Made by a program: the position numbers and the translations under genes
Shown: piece after piece, positions 25,401 to 33,760 of the stretch
How the letters are laid out: each line of letters starts with the position of its first letter
Position numbering within the stretch: the stretch's first letter is position 1
Source of the DNA: CAWHHZ01 sp963829355
GTDB taxonomy: Bacteria > Acidobacteriota > Thermoanaerobaculia > Gp7-AA8 > JAHWKK01
Reading direction: 5' to 3'
Length of the DNA stretch: 64,000 nucleotides
Assembly (NCBI GenBank): GCA_963829355.1
Contig: CAWHHZ010000022.1
Coordinates: 68,879-132,878, forward strand
The notes under the pieces: generated by a model
What the model saw: only the letters and a program-made list of their open reading frames with translations
Told to the model about the DNA's origin: nothing
Databases searched by the model: none

Positions 25401-27264
25401 CGGGCGCCGACACGACGAAATCTCTCAGCCTGATCGGTTCCGTGCTCTCCGGCCTCACTTCATACGGAACGGCCATCTGCACTTTCAGCCCCATGTTCTC
25501 GAGACGAGGCACGACATCGGACAGTGACAGCGGCGTACCCGTGTTGATGAACTTGCAGCGGATCTCCATCGTGCCGCCGATCTCTTCGCTCGGCTGCGAG
25601 TAGAGGTCGACATCGAGTCCACCCTCGCGCAGAACCGTCTCGATCCGCTCGATGTCGACGAGTGCATCGCTGGCGGAGAATCGTTCACGGTACGGCGTCG
25701 GGAAGGCGTTCTTGTATCGCCTGTAGAGCTCGAGACCTGCCTCCTCCCCTTTCTCGCTGATCGCCTGTTCCTTGAGGTGATCGCTCCAGTTTCGCGCGGC
25801 CTCCGCAATGAGTCCTTCGATGCTGCGGATGTCGAAGTCGGGGATCATCCCGGGCGTAGTCTTGACGATGAAATGAGCTCGCGCGAGGGGCGAGTCGGTC
25901 ATCTGCGCATAGAAAGCCGTGACCTGGCCACTGAGCGCGACCTCGAGGATCACGCGGATCTTTTCGCGGAGCTGGGAGTCGTACCGGTCTCGGGGTACAT
26001 AGACGAGGCAGGAGATGAAGCGCTCGAACACGTCCCTCCTGACGAACAGCGCGATTCTCTGACGCTCCTGCAACTGCAGAATGCCGAGGCTCATGTGGAA
26101 GAGCTCATCCTCCGAGATCTGGAACAGCTCATCTCGCGGGAGGGTCTCGAGAATCTGGGCGAGAGCTTTACCCGCGTGCGAGTTCGGAGCGAGTCCCGCG
26201 CGCTCGAGCGTGCGGCGCGCCTTCCGTCTCAGCATCGGAATGAACTTCACGCTGCGGCTGTAGGCCACGGACGTGAACAGACCGAGGAAGCGGTACTCCC
26301 CGATCACATTGCCTTCTTCATTGAAACGCTTCACACTGATCCGGTCCATGTGAACGGGACGGTGAATCGTGCTGCGCGAGTTCGCTTTCGCGACGACGAT
26401 CAATTCCTTCCGTCTCGCAAACCGGCTGAACTCCGGAGTGAACGAGAGAGATCCCCTCTTGTCCGACTCCAGCCGGACCTCACGGAGTATGCCGAGACCG
26501 CTTCCCTTCTCCAGCTTGAGAAAGTCCTTGCCGTCCTCGGTCATGAATCTGTACTGACGGAAACCGAGGAAGATGAAGTGCTCGTCGTCGAGCCACTGGA
26601 GAAACTCCTTCGCCTCCTCGACCTCGTCTTCCGGAATCGGCAGTGGTGCCTTCGAGATCTCCTCGAGAGCCTCGCGCAGCCGCTCCCTCATCTGATACCA
26701 GTCGCTGACCGCAACGCGCACATCATTGAGCACCTGCTGCAGAGAATCGAGGAGCCCGTCGATCTCACGCTCGGAGGTTTCACGGTCGAGCTGGATGTGC
26801 ATGTACGACTCGGCGATCACATCACCGCGCGATTCGTCTGCCGGCACCCGGGTACCGTCATCGAGACGTCTCATCGAGACGACCGGGTGAATCACGAGGT
26901 GAATCGTGCGCTCGCCTCTCTGCAACTCGGCAGTCAGAGAGTCGACGAGGAACGGCATGTCGTCGTTCACGACCTCGAGGACGGTATGCTCGATCGTCCA
27001 CCCGACCTTCTCGACTGACGGACTGATCAGGCGCGTCTTCGACTCCCCCGGCTTTCGGACGTCGCCGAAATTCCACAGGGACAGCACCGAGCCCAGCAGG
27101 ACACTCGGGTCGACGGACAGAAGATCATCGGGTGAAACGAGCTCGAAGTATTTTCTGACGAACCGCTCGATGTCGCTTCCAAAGCGCTCATCAACGCGTT
27201 CTCGGGCCATCTGAACGAGCTCGTCGACAAGCTCGACCTTCTGATTGATTTCTACAGGGATCAC
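22444..27264 (-). CDS. gdhB: large NAD-dependent glutamate dehydrogenase (GDH-180 type)
   Basis: About 1,606 residues, the usual length of this class. The N-terminal ~700 residues are regulatory and ACT-like (WTIEHTVLEVVNDDMPFLVD, EFLQWLDDEHFIFLGFRQYR). The catalytic core has RSGMVARGGLRWSDRREDF, VKNAVIVPVGSKGGFVLK and a dinucleotide region with GVGDMSGDVFGNGML. It oxidises glutamate to 2-oxoglutarate and ammonia with NAD. I place the start at GTG 27264 because GAGGAG lies 7 bases upstream; ATGs at 27297 and 27288 are alternatives. It is monocistronic and divergent from the DUF2254 gene. This very long frame is intact, unlike several short genes nearby. Confidence 0.95.
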   Translation of the reverse strand: MIPVEINQKVELVDELVQMARERVDERFGSDIERFVRKYFELVSPDDLLSVDPSVLLGSVLSLWNFGDVRKPGESKTRLISPSVEKVGWTIEHTVLEVVNDDMPFLVDSLTAELQRGERTIHLVIHPVVSMRRLDDGTRVPADESRGDVIAESYMHIQLDRETSEREIDGLLDSLQQVLNDVRVAVSDWYQMRERLREALEEISKAPLPIPEDEVEEAKEFLQWLDDEHFIFLGFRQYRFMTEDGKDFLKLEKGSGLGILREVRLESDKRGSLSFTPEFSRFARRKELIVVAKANSRSTIHRPVHMDRISVKRFNEEGNVIGEYRFLGLFTSVAYSRSVKFIPMLRRKARRTLERAGLAPNSHAGKALAQILETLPRDELFQISEDELFHMSLGILQLQERQRIALFVRRDVFERFISCLVYVPRDRYDSQLREKIRVILEVALSGQVTAFYAQMTDSPLARAHFIVKTTPGMIPDFDIRSIEGLIAEAARNWSDHLKEQAISEKGEEAGLELYRRYKNAFPTPYRERFSASDALVDIERIETVLREGGLDVDLYSQPSEEIGGTMEIRCKFINTGTPLSLSDVVPRLENMGLKVQMAVPYEVRPESTEPIRLRDFVVSAPGAEIDVVSVKEKFEEAFLRAWEGDVEDDGFNRLVICAGLDWSEILILRAYCKFLRQIGVAFSEAYMQTTLANNPGIAELLVRLFKTSFDPSLSDADRAAAEGIRRQIEQSLDSVSNVDEDRILRHYLNVVQSTLRTNYFQRTDSGERKSYFSIKFDSKAVKEMPRPRPKYEIFVYSPRFEGIHLRSGMVARGGLRWSDRREDFRREILGLVKAQVVKNAVIVPVGSKGGFVLKQAPPPSDREAFMAEGVACYKNFLRGLLDLTDNLVDHEVVPPRDVVRRDGDDTYLVVAADKGTATFSDIANGISAEYGFWLGDAFASGGSAGYDHKKMGITARGAWEAVKRHFRELGLDTQSEDFTVVGVGDMSGDVFGNGMLLSQHIKMIAAFNHMHIFVDPDPDPLRSWEERKRLFDMPRSAWTDYDPTVLSKGGAVYERSAKILTVSPEVQERFELSSEKVTPNELMQAILRAKADLLWLGGIGTYVKSSDESDANAQDRANDPIRVDADELRVRVVGEGANLGLTQRGRIEFALEGGKINTDAIDNSAGVDTSDHEVNIKILLDAACRRAALTSEDRDPLLAQMTDEVGQLVLRDNYQQTQAISVTETQGIDVLDQQIRLMKMLEKSGRLDRALEGLPDDEVLAERQAANRGLTRPEIAVLLAYSKIWVYQELLESDLPDDPLLVEDLLLYFPEQLRERFRELIEGHRLRREIIATYVTNSMVNRVGPSFVSHLMEETGRSVSAIARAYTISRESFGLRNTWRKIERLDNVIPASLQINMLIDLGRLLERTTLWFLRTGRPLDISKTESEYRPRIMALARSLDDTLPATQLDSMHVRTTERESLGIPTALARRLASLDIVGSFPDIVHISTDVNRDVIETGKVYFELGSRLEFDTLREAAEAIGSKSPWERAAVYGIIEDLFAYQGELASKILRAYPDVDPEEAIDQWFESRPDVMERAENLLSEIRSASSIDLAMLSVAARQLRAVAV

Positions 27265-27512
27265 AGCGGCACTCCTCGCACGACGCATCAGGCGCATCGA
27301 CCGGTTGCCGGTGGCGCCCGCAGGTCTCGGATGTATTGTCGCACCGTTCCACGTCCAGTCAAAGACAACATTTGATGAATTTCGCGGAAAATGTCGCGGT
27401 CCCTGCAACGTGGTCCAAAGAGGCGCCAAAATCAATCGGCCCGGCGTTCGCAGGAAGGGCGGCATAAGATAACGTACAGCACTGACCACTCCAGGAGGCT
27501 TCTGCGACACTG

Positions 27513-28844
27513 ATGGCTATCGGAATCTCCACACTCATCGACCGTCTCAGATCGACGCTCTGGTTCGTCCCCACCGTCATGACCTCGGTCGCCGCGATCC
27601 TGGCGATCGGCATGGTCCAGTTCGAGCAACGCTACGAGTCTCCCCTTTCGGACGTTCTGGGCTTCGTCTACACGGGAGGACCGGACGGCGCCCGGGCGAT
27701 CTTGTCGACAGTCGCAGGTTCCATGATCACCATCGCCGGCGTTTCATTCTCGATCGTCATCGTCGCGCTGTCTCTCGCGTCGAATCAGTTTGGACACCGG
27801 CTTCTGCGAAACTTCATGCGGGATCGAGGGAACCAGATCGTTCTCGGGACCTTCATCGCAACATTCGTCTACTGTCTGCTGACTCTTCGAACCATCCGTT
27901 CAGTCGAGGGAGAAGAGTTCGTACCACATCTCTCCGTAACCCTCGGAATCGGTTTCGGACTTCTTTCCCTCGCGATACTGATCTACTTCATCCATCACGT
28001 ATCCGGCTCCATCCAGGCAGATCATGTCGTTCGCGTCGTTGCGGAGGAGCTCGAGAGTTGCGTGGACCGTCTCTTTCCGGAGCATCTCGGTCCCGCGGCC
28101 ACCAACGAGGACCGGCCTGAAGATCTTGAAAAATCTGCCTGGCAGCTGCGCCCACGACACGATGGTTACCTCCAGGTAGTCAATGAAGAAAGACTGATGT
28201 CTCTGGCGGAGGAGCATGCCCTCCGGCTCGTACTCCTCGTTCGTCCCGGCAGCTTCCTGACCGAAGGGATTTCATTTGCCAGGGTATCCCCGGAAACGTC
28301 GTGGTCGGATGATCTCGAAGACTCCCTCGTGAGCTGCTTCTCGCTCGGCGGGTCGCGCACGACTCAACAGGACGTGGATTTTGCAATTGAACAGCTCGTC
28401 GAGGTCGCGGTCCGTGCCTTGTCACCAGGAATCAATGCCCCGTTCACTGCCGCTGCCTGTCTCGACCGGCTTCTGCAGGCGTTCTCCAGGCTCATCGACC
28501 GCGAGTTTCCATCTGCGTACCGGACCTCCGAGGACGGGGTCCTTCGTGTGGTCGCTCCCACGACCACATTCCGTGCCCTTTGCGACCAGGCATTCGACCC
28601 GATTCGCCACTACGGTGGCGATGCACCGATCGTGCTCTACAGGATGATGGATGTTCTCGGCCTCCTCGTCGACCGCTGCCCTCGAGCCGATCGGCGGACG
28701 GTCCTCCTCGAACACGCCGCCGAAACGAGACGAGCCGGTGAGCAGCACATCGAATCCGAGAAGGTTCTGCAAAGGCTCTCAGAGAAATATGGACGCATCG
28801 TCGGGCAGGAGTGTGACTCTTCCGCTCGCAACGATCCGCATTGA
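27513..28844 (+). CDS. DUF2254 family membrane protein
   Basis: 443 residues. Four membrane segments in the N-terminal half (LWFVPTVMTSVAAILAIGM, AGSMITIAGVSFSIVIVALS, IVLGTFIATFVYCLLTL, VTLGIGFGLLSLAILIYFIH) are followed by a soluble half. The motifs SLASNQFGHRLLRNFMRDRG and ALSPGINAPFTAAACLDRL are characteristic of DUF2254. Function is unknown. AGGAGG lies about 14 bases before the ATG. The gene is divergent from gdhB and followed by repeat copies at 28865-29076. Confidence 0.9.
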   Translation: MAIGISTLIDRLRSTLWFVPTVMTSVAAILAIGMVQFEQRYESPLSDVLGFVYTGGPDGARAILSTVAGSMITIAGVSFSIVIVALSLASNQFGHRLLRNFMRDRGNQIVLGTFIATFVYCLLTLRTIRSVEGEEFVPHLSVTLGIGFGLLSLAILIYFIHHVSGSIQADHVVRVVAEELESCVDRLFPEHLGPAATNEDRPEDLEKSAWQLRPRHDGYLQVVNEERLMSLAEEHALRLVLLVRPGSFLTEGISFARVSPETSWSDDLEDSLVSCFSLGGSRTTQQDVDFAIEQLVEVAVRALSPGINAPFTAAACLDRLLQAFSRLIDREFPSAYRTSEDGVLRVVAPTTTFRALCDQAFDPIRHYGGDAPIVLYRMMDVLGLLVDRCPRADRRTVLLEHAAETRRAGEQHIESEKVLQRLSEKYGRIVGQECDSSARNDPH

Positions 28845-28864
28845 CGCCAGACATTCGCATGGCT

Positions 28865-29076
28865 GTCATCCTGAGCGCAGCGAAGGATCGGGTACGTCCT
28901 GACTGTCCCTACTTCGGAGCAGGAGAGTCGGACCGTACGCGATCCTTCGGCCGTCCTTCGCTGCGCTCCGGCGGCTCAGGATGACTGAACGTGAATTGCG
29001 GAGGGGATTCAGGGTGAGTCGGGACGTACGCGATCCTTCGACCGTCCTTCGCTGCGCTCCGGCGGCTCAGGATGAC
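28865..29076. repeat. dispersed palindromic repeat family A, copy 3 plus an extra right half
   Basis: A full unit at 28865-28985 runs from GTCATCCTGAGCGCAGCGAA to GGCGGCTCAGGATGAC. After about 35 bases a second right half (ACGTACGCGATCCTTCGACC through GGCTCAGGATGAC, about 29021-29076) is repeated almost exactly. It lies in the tail-to-tail gap between the DUF2254 gene and the small minus-strand gene. Confidence 0.85.
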
Positions 29077-29095
29077 TGCCGTCTCTCATCGTGGA

Positions 29096-29347
29096 CTACT
29101 CGAGGACTGTTCCGGCGAGGAGAAAAGCTGCCGCCTTTTTCCAGGGCGATGCCGGGCCGAGTCCGCTGTCGGAGCCGAAGTTGCTCGTCTCGGCCCATTC
29201 GATCGCCGACTCGAGAGCTTCGCTGAACGTCTCGCGCTCCTGCGCAGACAGATCCTTTTCGAGGAGGGCACGCGCAAACCGCAGAAACGCCTGCTCATCA
29301 TCGATCTCTTCGAACAGTTGCTTCAGATTGACGTCCTGGTCAGCCAT
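29096..29347 (-). CDS. small acidic hypothetical protein
   Basis: 83 residues, strongly acidic: MADQDVNLKQLFEEIDDEQA, then FLRFARALLEKDL, ALESAIEWAETSNFG and a terminal hydrophobic helix WKKAAAFLLAGTVLE. It looks like a helical cytosolic protein; a DUF7660-like relationship is possible but I am not sure. It starts 54 bases after the end of era on the same strand and faces repeat family A on the other side. No function can be given. Confidence 0.6.
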   Translation of the reverse strand: MADQDVNLKQLFEEIDDEQAFLRFARALLEKDLSAQERETFSEALESAIEWAETSNFGSDSGLGPASPWKKAAAFLLAGTVLE

Positions 29348-29379
29348 GGTCGGAAGTGATTCATGGTAGCAGTTTCAAC

Positions 29380-30291
29380 TCAGATCGGCCATTCGAGCTC
29401 GCCGAGGAGGCGTTCGTCCTCGCGCCAGCCCTCTTTCACGATCACGTGCAGGTCGAGAAAGATTTTCGCACCGAGGATCGACTCGAGATCGAGCCGGGCC
29501 TCAGTCCCGATCGTCTTGAGCTTCTTGCCGCCACGCCCGATCACGATGCCCTTCTGAGTAGCCCGCTCGACAATGATTGTCGCCCAGATCCGGATCAGGT
29601 TCCGGTCCTCGAGCTCTTCCCAGCGGTCGACGCGGACTGCCGTGGTGTAGGGCAACTCCTGCTCGGTGTGGTGGAGCAGCTTCTCCCGGATCATTTCCGC
29701 GGCGTAGAACCGTTCGGGCTGAGTCGTGAACTGTTCTGCTTCGAATCTGGCTTCCCCCTCGGGAAGCGCCTCGAAAAGCATGTCGAGCAAACGGTCGACG
29801 CCATCACCGGTCTTCGCAGAAACTGGAATGATGTGCGCGAACTCGTCCCGGCTCGAGAACCGCTGCATCTGGGGCAGCAGTCTGTCTTTGCGAACCAGAT
29901 CGATCTTATTGAGGACGATCAGTTTCGTTTCGGGAAACGGATTGCCGGAGACCATCTCGAGGGCGTACTCATCGCCATGGCCGAACTGCTCCGAGGAGTC
30001 GAGAAGCAACACCAGAGCATCGGCCTCCTCAAAAGCTGACCGGACATGGTCCATCATCCGCTTGTTCATCTGGTGCAGCGGCTTGTGAACACCGGGTGTA
30101 TCGAAGAACACGATCTGCCCCCGATCCTCCGTGTAGATCCCGAGGATGCGGTTGCGCGTCGTCTGCGGCTTATCGCTGACGGCCGAGACCTTCTGACCCA
30201 GAATGTGATTCAGGAGGGTACTTTTTCCGGCATTCGGACGGCCGACGAGTGCGACCATACCGAACCTGGTGCTGCGAGTCTGCTCAGGCAA
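29380..30291 (-). CDS. era: GTPase Era
   Basis: 303 residues. GTPase motifs are G1 ALVGRPNAGKSTLLNHI, G2 TTRNRILGIYT, G3 FFDTPGVHKPLHQMN and G4 VLNKIDLV. The C-terminal KH domain has GIVIGRGGKKLKTIGTEAR. Era binds 16S rRNA 3' ends in small-subunit assembly. The start is a TTG at 30291 overlapping the stop of the upstream CBS gene (ATTGCCTGA), with GGGGAA upstream; ATG 30258 is too far into the G-domain to be the start. Era and a CorC-like protein are often neighbours. Confidence 0.97.
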   Translation of the reverse strand: MPEQTRSTRFGMVALVGRPNAGKSTLLNHILGQKVSAVSDKPQTTRNRILGIYTEDRGQIVFFDTPGVHKPLHQMNKRMMDHVRSAFEEADALVLLLDSSEQFGHGDEYALEMVSGNPFPETKLIVLNKIDLVRKDRLLPQMQRFSSRDEFAHIIPVSAKTGDGVDRLLDMLFEALPEGEARFEAEQFTTQPERFYAAEMIREKLLHHTEQELPYTTAVRVDRWEELEDRNLIRIWATIIVERATQKGIVIGRGGKKLKTIGTEARLDLESILGAKIFLDLHVIVKEGWREDERLLGELEWPI

Positions 30292-31567
30292 TCGATTCCC
30301 CTGCTTTCCTGTCCTCTGAGATGATCTCGACCCTCACCCGATAGATGCGCTTCCTGTCGGCGCGGTCGACCGTGAAGGTGAGAGCACCTCGCTGTACCAT
30401 CTCGCCCATTTTCGGCACACGACCCGTTTCCTTGAAGATGAGTCCCGCAACCGTTTCGAAATCATCTTCTTCGGTCTCGATGTCATGTCCGGTCATCTCC
30501 TCGAGGTCCTCGATCTTCATCGAGCCGCTCACGAGATAGATCCCATCGTCGATCTCGACCCAGCTCTGTTCCTCCGGGTCCTCGTGCTCATCCAGGATCT
30601 CACCGACGATCTCTTCGAGGAGGTCCTCGATGGAAATGATGCCGGCCGTTCCGCCGTACTCGTCGACCACGATCGCGATCTGCTGTCGCTCGATCTGAAA
30701 CTCCCTCAGGAGCTCCGCCACATTCTTTGTCTCGGACACGAACAGAGCAGGCCTCGTGATCGTCCGGATCGACGGCGACTTACCTTCACGGATCGTGGAG
30801 AACGCATCCTTGATGTGGACGAACCCGATGATGTGATCGATATCGTTCTCATACACGGCGAGACGCGAGAATTTCGACTCGTCGAACATCTCGACAAGCT
30901 CATCGAAGCCGGCATCGGATCTGATGGCGAACAGGTCGACGCGAGGCGTCATGACCTCCTTCGCGATTCTGTCGCCGAACTCGACAATCGACTGCAGGAG
31001 CTTTCCTTCTCCTTCCTCGAGAATCCCTTCCTCTTCACCGACGTCGATGTACGCCTGAACATCTTCATCGGTGACCTCCTCATCGTCTTCCTCTTCCTCG
31101 CGCTCGTCGAGCTGACGCACGAGAACGCGGAAGGGAAACAGCAGCGGCCACAGCACGTAGTACGCGACGTGGGAGATCGGGATGAGGATCCGTATCGCAT
31201 TCTCTCCCCTGTCATCGGACGCGAGCGCGAGAACGAACTTCCAGGCGACGGAGACGAGTCCCCAGATCACCGCCGCGGCGAGCACGGCAAAACCGAGGCC
31301 GAGGGACGAGAATGCGACAACGGTGAATCCCACACCAGCCACCATCGAGATCTGCAACATGATGCCGCTGACGAGCGAAAAATGTTGTTTGTTGTACTGG
31401 AACCAGCGCGATCCGATGGCAAATCTCGGATCATTGCCGCTCCACTGGCGGAGCTTCACCGGGCTGACGTGATGCAGGAAGAAGCGGCCTGCATCAAAGA
31501 CCAGATAGAGCAGACCGAACACGACCGCAGCAAGCGCGGCCTGCAGAACCGACGGACTACTTCCCAT
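30284..31567 (-). CDS. CBS-pair membrane protein with CorC/HlyC domain
   Basis: 427 residues. Four N-terminal hydrophobic segments form the membrane region. A cytosolic acidic linker (LDEREEEEDDEEVTDEDV) leads to GILEEGEGKLLQSIVEFGD and VMTPRVDLFAI, the CBS entry motif. The CBS pair has IIGFVHIKDAF and AIVVDEYGGTAGIISIEDLL, and the C-terminal CorC_HlyC domain has YLVSGSMKIEDLEEMTG. Relatives are involved in Mg/Co ion resistance or export. It overlaps era by eight bases. Confidence 0.93.
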   Translation of the reverse strand: MGSSPSVLQAALAAVVFGLLYLVFDAGRFFLHHVSPVKLRQWSGNDPRFAIGSRWFQYNKQHFSLVSGIMLQISMVAGVGFTVVAFSSLGLGFAVLAAAVIWGLVSVAWKFVLALASDDRGENAIRILIPISHVAYYVLWPLLFPFRVLVRQLDEREEEEDDEEVTDEDVQAYIDVGEEEGILEEGEGKLLQSIVEFGDRIAKEVMTPRVDLFAIRSDAGFDELVEMFDESKFSRLAVYENDIDHIIGFVHIKDAFSTIREGKSPSIRTITRPALFVSETKNVAELLREFQIERQQIAIVVDEYGGTAGIISIEDLLEEIVGEILDEHEDPEEQSWVEIDDGIYLVSGSMKIEDLEEMTGHDIETEEDDFETVAGLIFKETGRVPKMGEMVQRGALTFTVDRADRKRIYRVRVEIISEDRKAGESIA

Positions 31568-31738
31568 TCAGGGGGTCCGCAGATGGGTATCGGGCAGTTG
31601 GTCCGGTACCGGAGAATGCTTCTGAGCTCGTTCCCATCGTGGTTTATCCATTCGAACTTCGGCAACGACACACCATGGAGCGCGTCGGGACGAAGTTTAG
31701 CGTGCAAAGCAGATGCACGTCGAGGGAGGGGGCGTACC

Positions 31739-32446
31739 TCATCGGAGCCAACCCGGAAGGATGCCGCGCTGCCGCGCATCCTCCTGAAATGCGGTCCATG
31801 CGCTCTCGGCTCGACGAACCTCCGATTCAAGTTGAGGAATCATGCTCCTGAGATCGCCGAGTTGCACGACCAGATACGAGTAATTCGTCGCATCGCCAGT
31901 CCCCCCCGCGAAGAACAGAAGCATGTCGTTGAGCTCCTTTTCGCGTTGCCGGGCGGCCGCAAGCCGCTCCTTCGCTCGCTCGATCGCTTCGCGGTACTGG
32001 CGGGCATTCTCACGCCACTTCCACTCCTCATCAGCGGACTGCGTTTCGGTTTTTGCTGCTGCCGGAGGCTCGTCCCGAACCGTGATGACGGGCACTGACT
32101 GCCGACCCGTGTGACTTCGGGTCTCCATCTCCGCAAGGATCCGCGCCTTCTCCTCCTCGGAGACCGGAAGCTTCCGCAATCCCGCTTCTGTCTCGTTCGA
32201 AACCTCGCCCTCCAACGTGCCGGAGCTTTCACGCTGATTCGCCGGCAGACGCGCATCGGTCTTTTCTACATCGAGATCGCTGAGTCGGAGTGAATAGAGC
32301 GTGCCGCCACTGGTGACGAAAACGAGACGGCCCCTCTCGATCCGGACCAGCTCCTCGACCGGAATGATCTGACCGCTCCGCAGCACGATCTCCTCGACCG
32401 GGGACGTCAGAAAGCTCGCCGCTGCGAATATGAGGGCAGTGATCAT
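31739..32446 (-). CDS. hypothetical exported protein with coiled-coil C-terminus
   Basis: 235 residues. A short signal-like N-terminus (MITALIFAAASFLTSP) precedes a small beta-rich module (EEIVLRSGQIIPVEELVRIE, VTSGGTLYSLRLSDLDVEKT). The C-terminal half is a charged helix, probably coiled coil (REAIERAKERLAAARQREKE through LESEVRRAESAW). The beta module resembles that of the gene at 45862 (ILKDGTTYRAQDKWKVVENG, LIDVHRT). No function is known. It is the last gene of the lon-to-def run, five bases from def. Confidence 0.7.
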   Translation of the reverse strand: MITALIFAAASFLTSPVEEIVLRSGQIIPVEELVRIERGRLVFVTSGGTLYSLRLSDLDVEKTDARLPANQRESSGTLEGEVSNETEAGLRKLPVSEEEKARILAEMETRSHTGRQSVPVITVRDEPPAAAKTETQSADEEWKWRENARQYREAIERAKERLAAARQREKELNDMLLFFAGGTGDATNYSYLVVQLGDLRSMIPQLESEVRRAESAWTAFQEDARQRGILPGWLR

Positions 32447-32450
32447 CTGA

Positions 32451-33035
32451 CTAGAGGAACCGTCCCGCGTGCGGGCGTGTTCCGGGCACCTGTTCCCTAC
32501 TGATGGCCGGACGCGGGAGACTTACCAGTCGCCCCGCCTTCTGCATCTTGCTCACCTTCCTGAGGATCTTCTCCTTTTTCAGGCCCCGCAGCAGATCGAC
32601 GTAGAGAACGCCGCGCAGATGATCCGTTTCATGGCAGACGGCTCTGGCCTTCAGGCCCTCCGTCTCCATCTCACGCCACTCTCCCTGGCGATCCTGATAG
32701 CGTACCCATACGCGGGCAGGTCGCGTCACCGTCTCGGAAAAGCCAGGGACCGACAGACAGCCTTCCTCGCCAGTCTGTTCGCCTTCGACCTTCACGATTC
32801 GCGCATTCGCAAAGACCTCGAGCTGGTGAGGCTCCTCCCCCACTGTCGTATCGATGATCATCAGGTCCTTCGCGACACCGATCTGATTTGCGGCAAGACC
32901 TACTCCCGGTGCGTCGTACATCGTCTCGATCATGTCCTCGATCAGACTCTGGAGCTCGGGACCGAAATCGGTGACCGGTTCGGTCTTCGTACGCAGAACA
33001 TCGTCTCCCATGACGACGATGGGTCGAACCGCCAT
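32451..33035 (-). CDS. def: peptide deformylase
   Basis: 194 residues. All three motifs are present: GVGLAANQIG, EGCLSVPG (metal Cys) and CHETDHLRGVL (HExxH, with Thr in place of the usual Ile/Leu). The enzyme removes the N-formyl group from new proteins. The C-terminal ~20 residues beyond the catalytic domain are Pro/Arg-rich. It starts three bases after the cyclic-nucleotide-binding gene, with GGGAG before the ATG. No fmt gene is adjacent, unlike the common def-fmt pair. Confidence 0.97.
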   Translation of the reverse strand: MAVRPIVVMGDDVLRTKTEPVTDFGPELQSLIEDMIETMYDAPGVGLAANQIGVAKDLMIIDTTVGEEPHQLEVFANARIVKVEGEQTGEEGCLSVPGFSETVTRPARVWVRYQDRQGEWREMETEGLKARAVCHETDHLRGVLYVDLLRGLKKEKILRKVSKMQKAGRLVSLPRPAISREQVPGTRPHAGRFL

Positions 33036-33037
33036 CG

Positions 33038-33760
33038 TTACTTCGCTCCCTTCATGTTCTCGATCATCGCCTCCACCGTCTGGGTTGCTCGCTTCTGGTA
33101 GAAGTCCTCGAGAACTTCCCTGATTCGAGGCATGGTCGCAGAGAGCTCATCGAGATCCTTCTTGTCGAGACGCAACAGCTCTGTTGCCGTAGATGCCGTG
33201 ATGGTCGCCGTTCTCGGACGGCCGGTCAGAATGCTGATCTCCCCGAAGAAATCTCCCGCCCCGAGAGTCGCCAGGAGCACGCTCTCGCCTTTCGCCCCCC
33301 GAGTGAAGACCTTCACCGTTCCGTCCATCACGACATACAGAGAGCAACCATTTTCTCCCTCGGTGATGACGATGTCGCCCTCGCCGAACTGCTCGAGGTG
33401 CATCCTCGCGATGACGGCGTCAAGCTCATCTCTGGTGAGATTCTCGAACAACGGGCTCTCCGGCGGCTTTCGGGCAGCGGCTCGAGAGGCGACAGACTTC
33501 CCGGCGTCGGTGGCCTGAATTTTCTCGGCTTTTTTTCTTACCCCGATTGCCTGGACAATGAGTCCGTTGGAATCGTAGTACCGGGCGATTTCTTCATATC
33601 GCTCGAGCGCTTCCTCCGTTCGGCCGACACCGGCGAGCGCGTCAGCGAGCTGGAGCCTCAGTCTGTAGTTCGTCCCGTATTTCGCGACCTCCTCTTCGAG
33701 AAGAGGAATCGCTGCCGCATAATCACGGCGGGCAAGCAGGGCCTGGATCGATTCGCTCAT
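33038..33760 (-). CDS. TPR-like plus cyclic-nucleotide-binding domain protein
   Basis: 240 residues. The N-terminal ~65 residues form TPR-like helices (QALLARRDYAAAIPLLEEEV, GRTEEALERYEEIA). A cNMP-binding domain follows (about 105-215): FGEGDIVITEGENGCSLYVV, TLGAGDFFGEISILTGRPRT with the phosphate-binding cassette GEISILTGRPRTATI, and LLRLDKKDLDEL. There is no DNA-binding domain, so it is not a CRP-type regulator; it may sense cAMP/cGMP and signal through protein contacts. Its start overlaps the previous stop (TGATG) in the bamD-def run. Confidence 0.85.
   Translation of the reverse strand: MSESIQALLARRDYAAAIPLLEEEVAKYGTNYRLRLQLADALAGVGRTEEALERYEEIARYYDSNGLIVQAIGVRKKAEKIQATDAGKSVASRAAARKPPESPLFENLTRDELDAVIARMHLEQFGEGDIVITEGENGCSLYVVMDGTVKVFTRGAKGESVLLATLGAGDFFGEISILTGRPRTATITASTATELLRLDKKDLDELSATMPRIREVLEDFYQKRATQTVEAMIENMKGAK

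Noticed and set aside
25777..27018. Long plus-strand frame opposite gdhB
   Set aside because: Lies wholly opposite the conserved dehydrogenase; sequence is low-complexity antisense.
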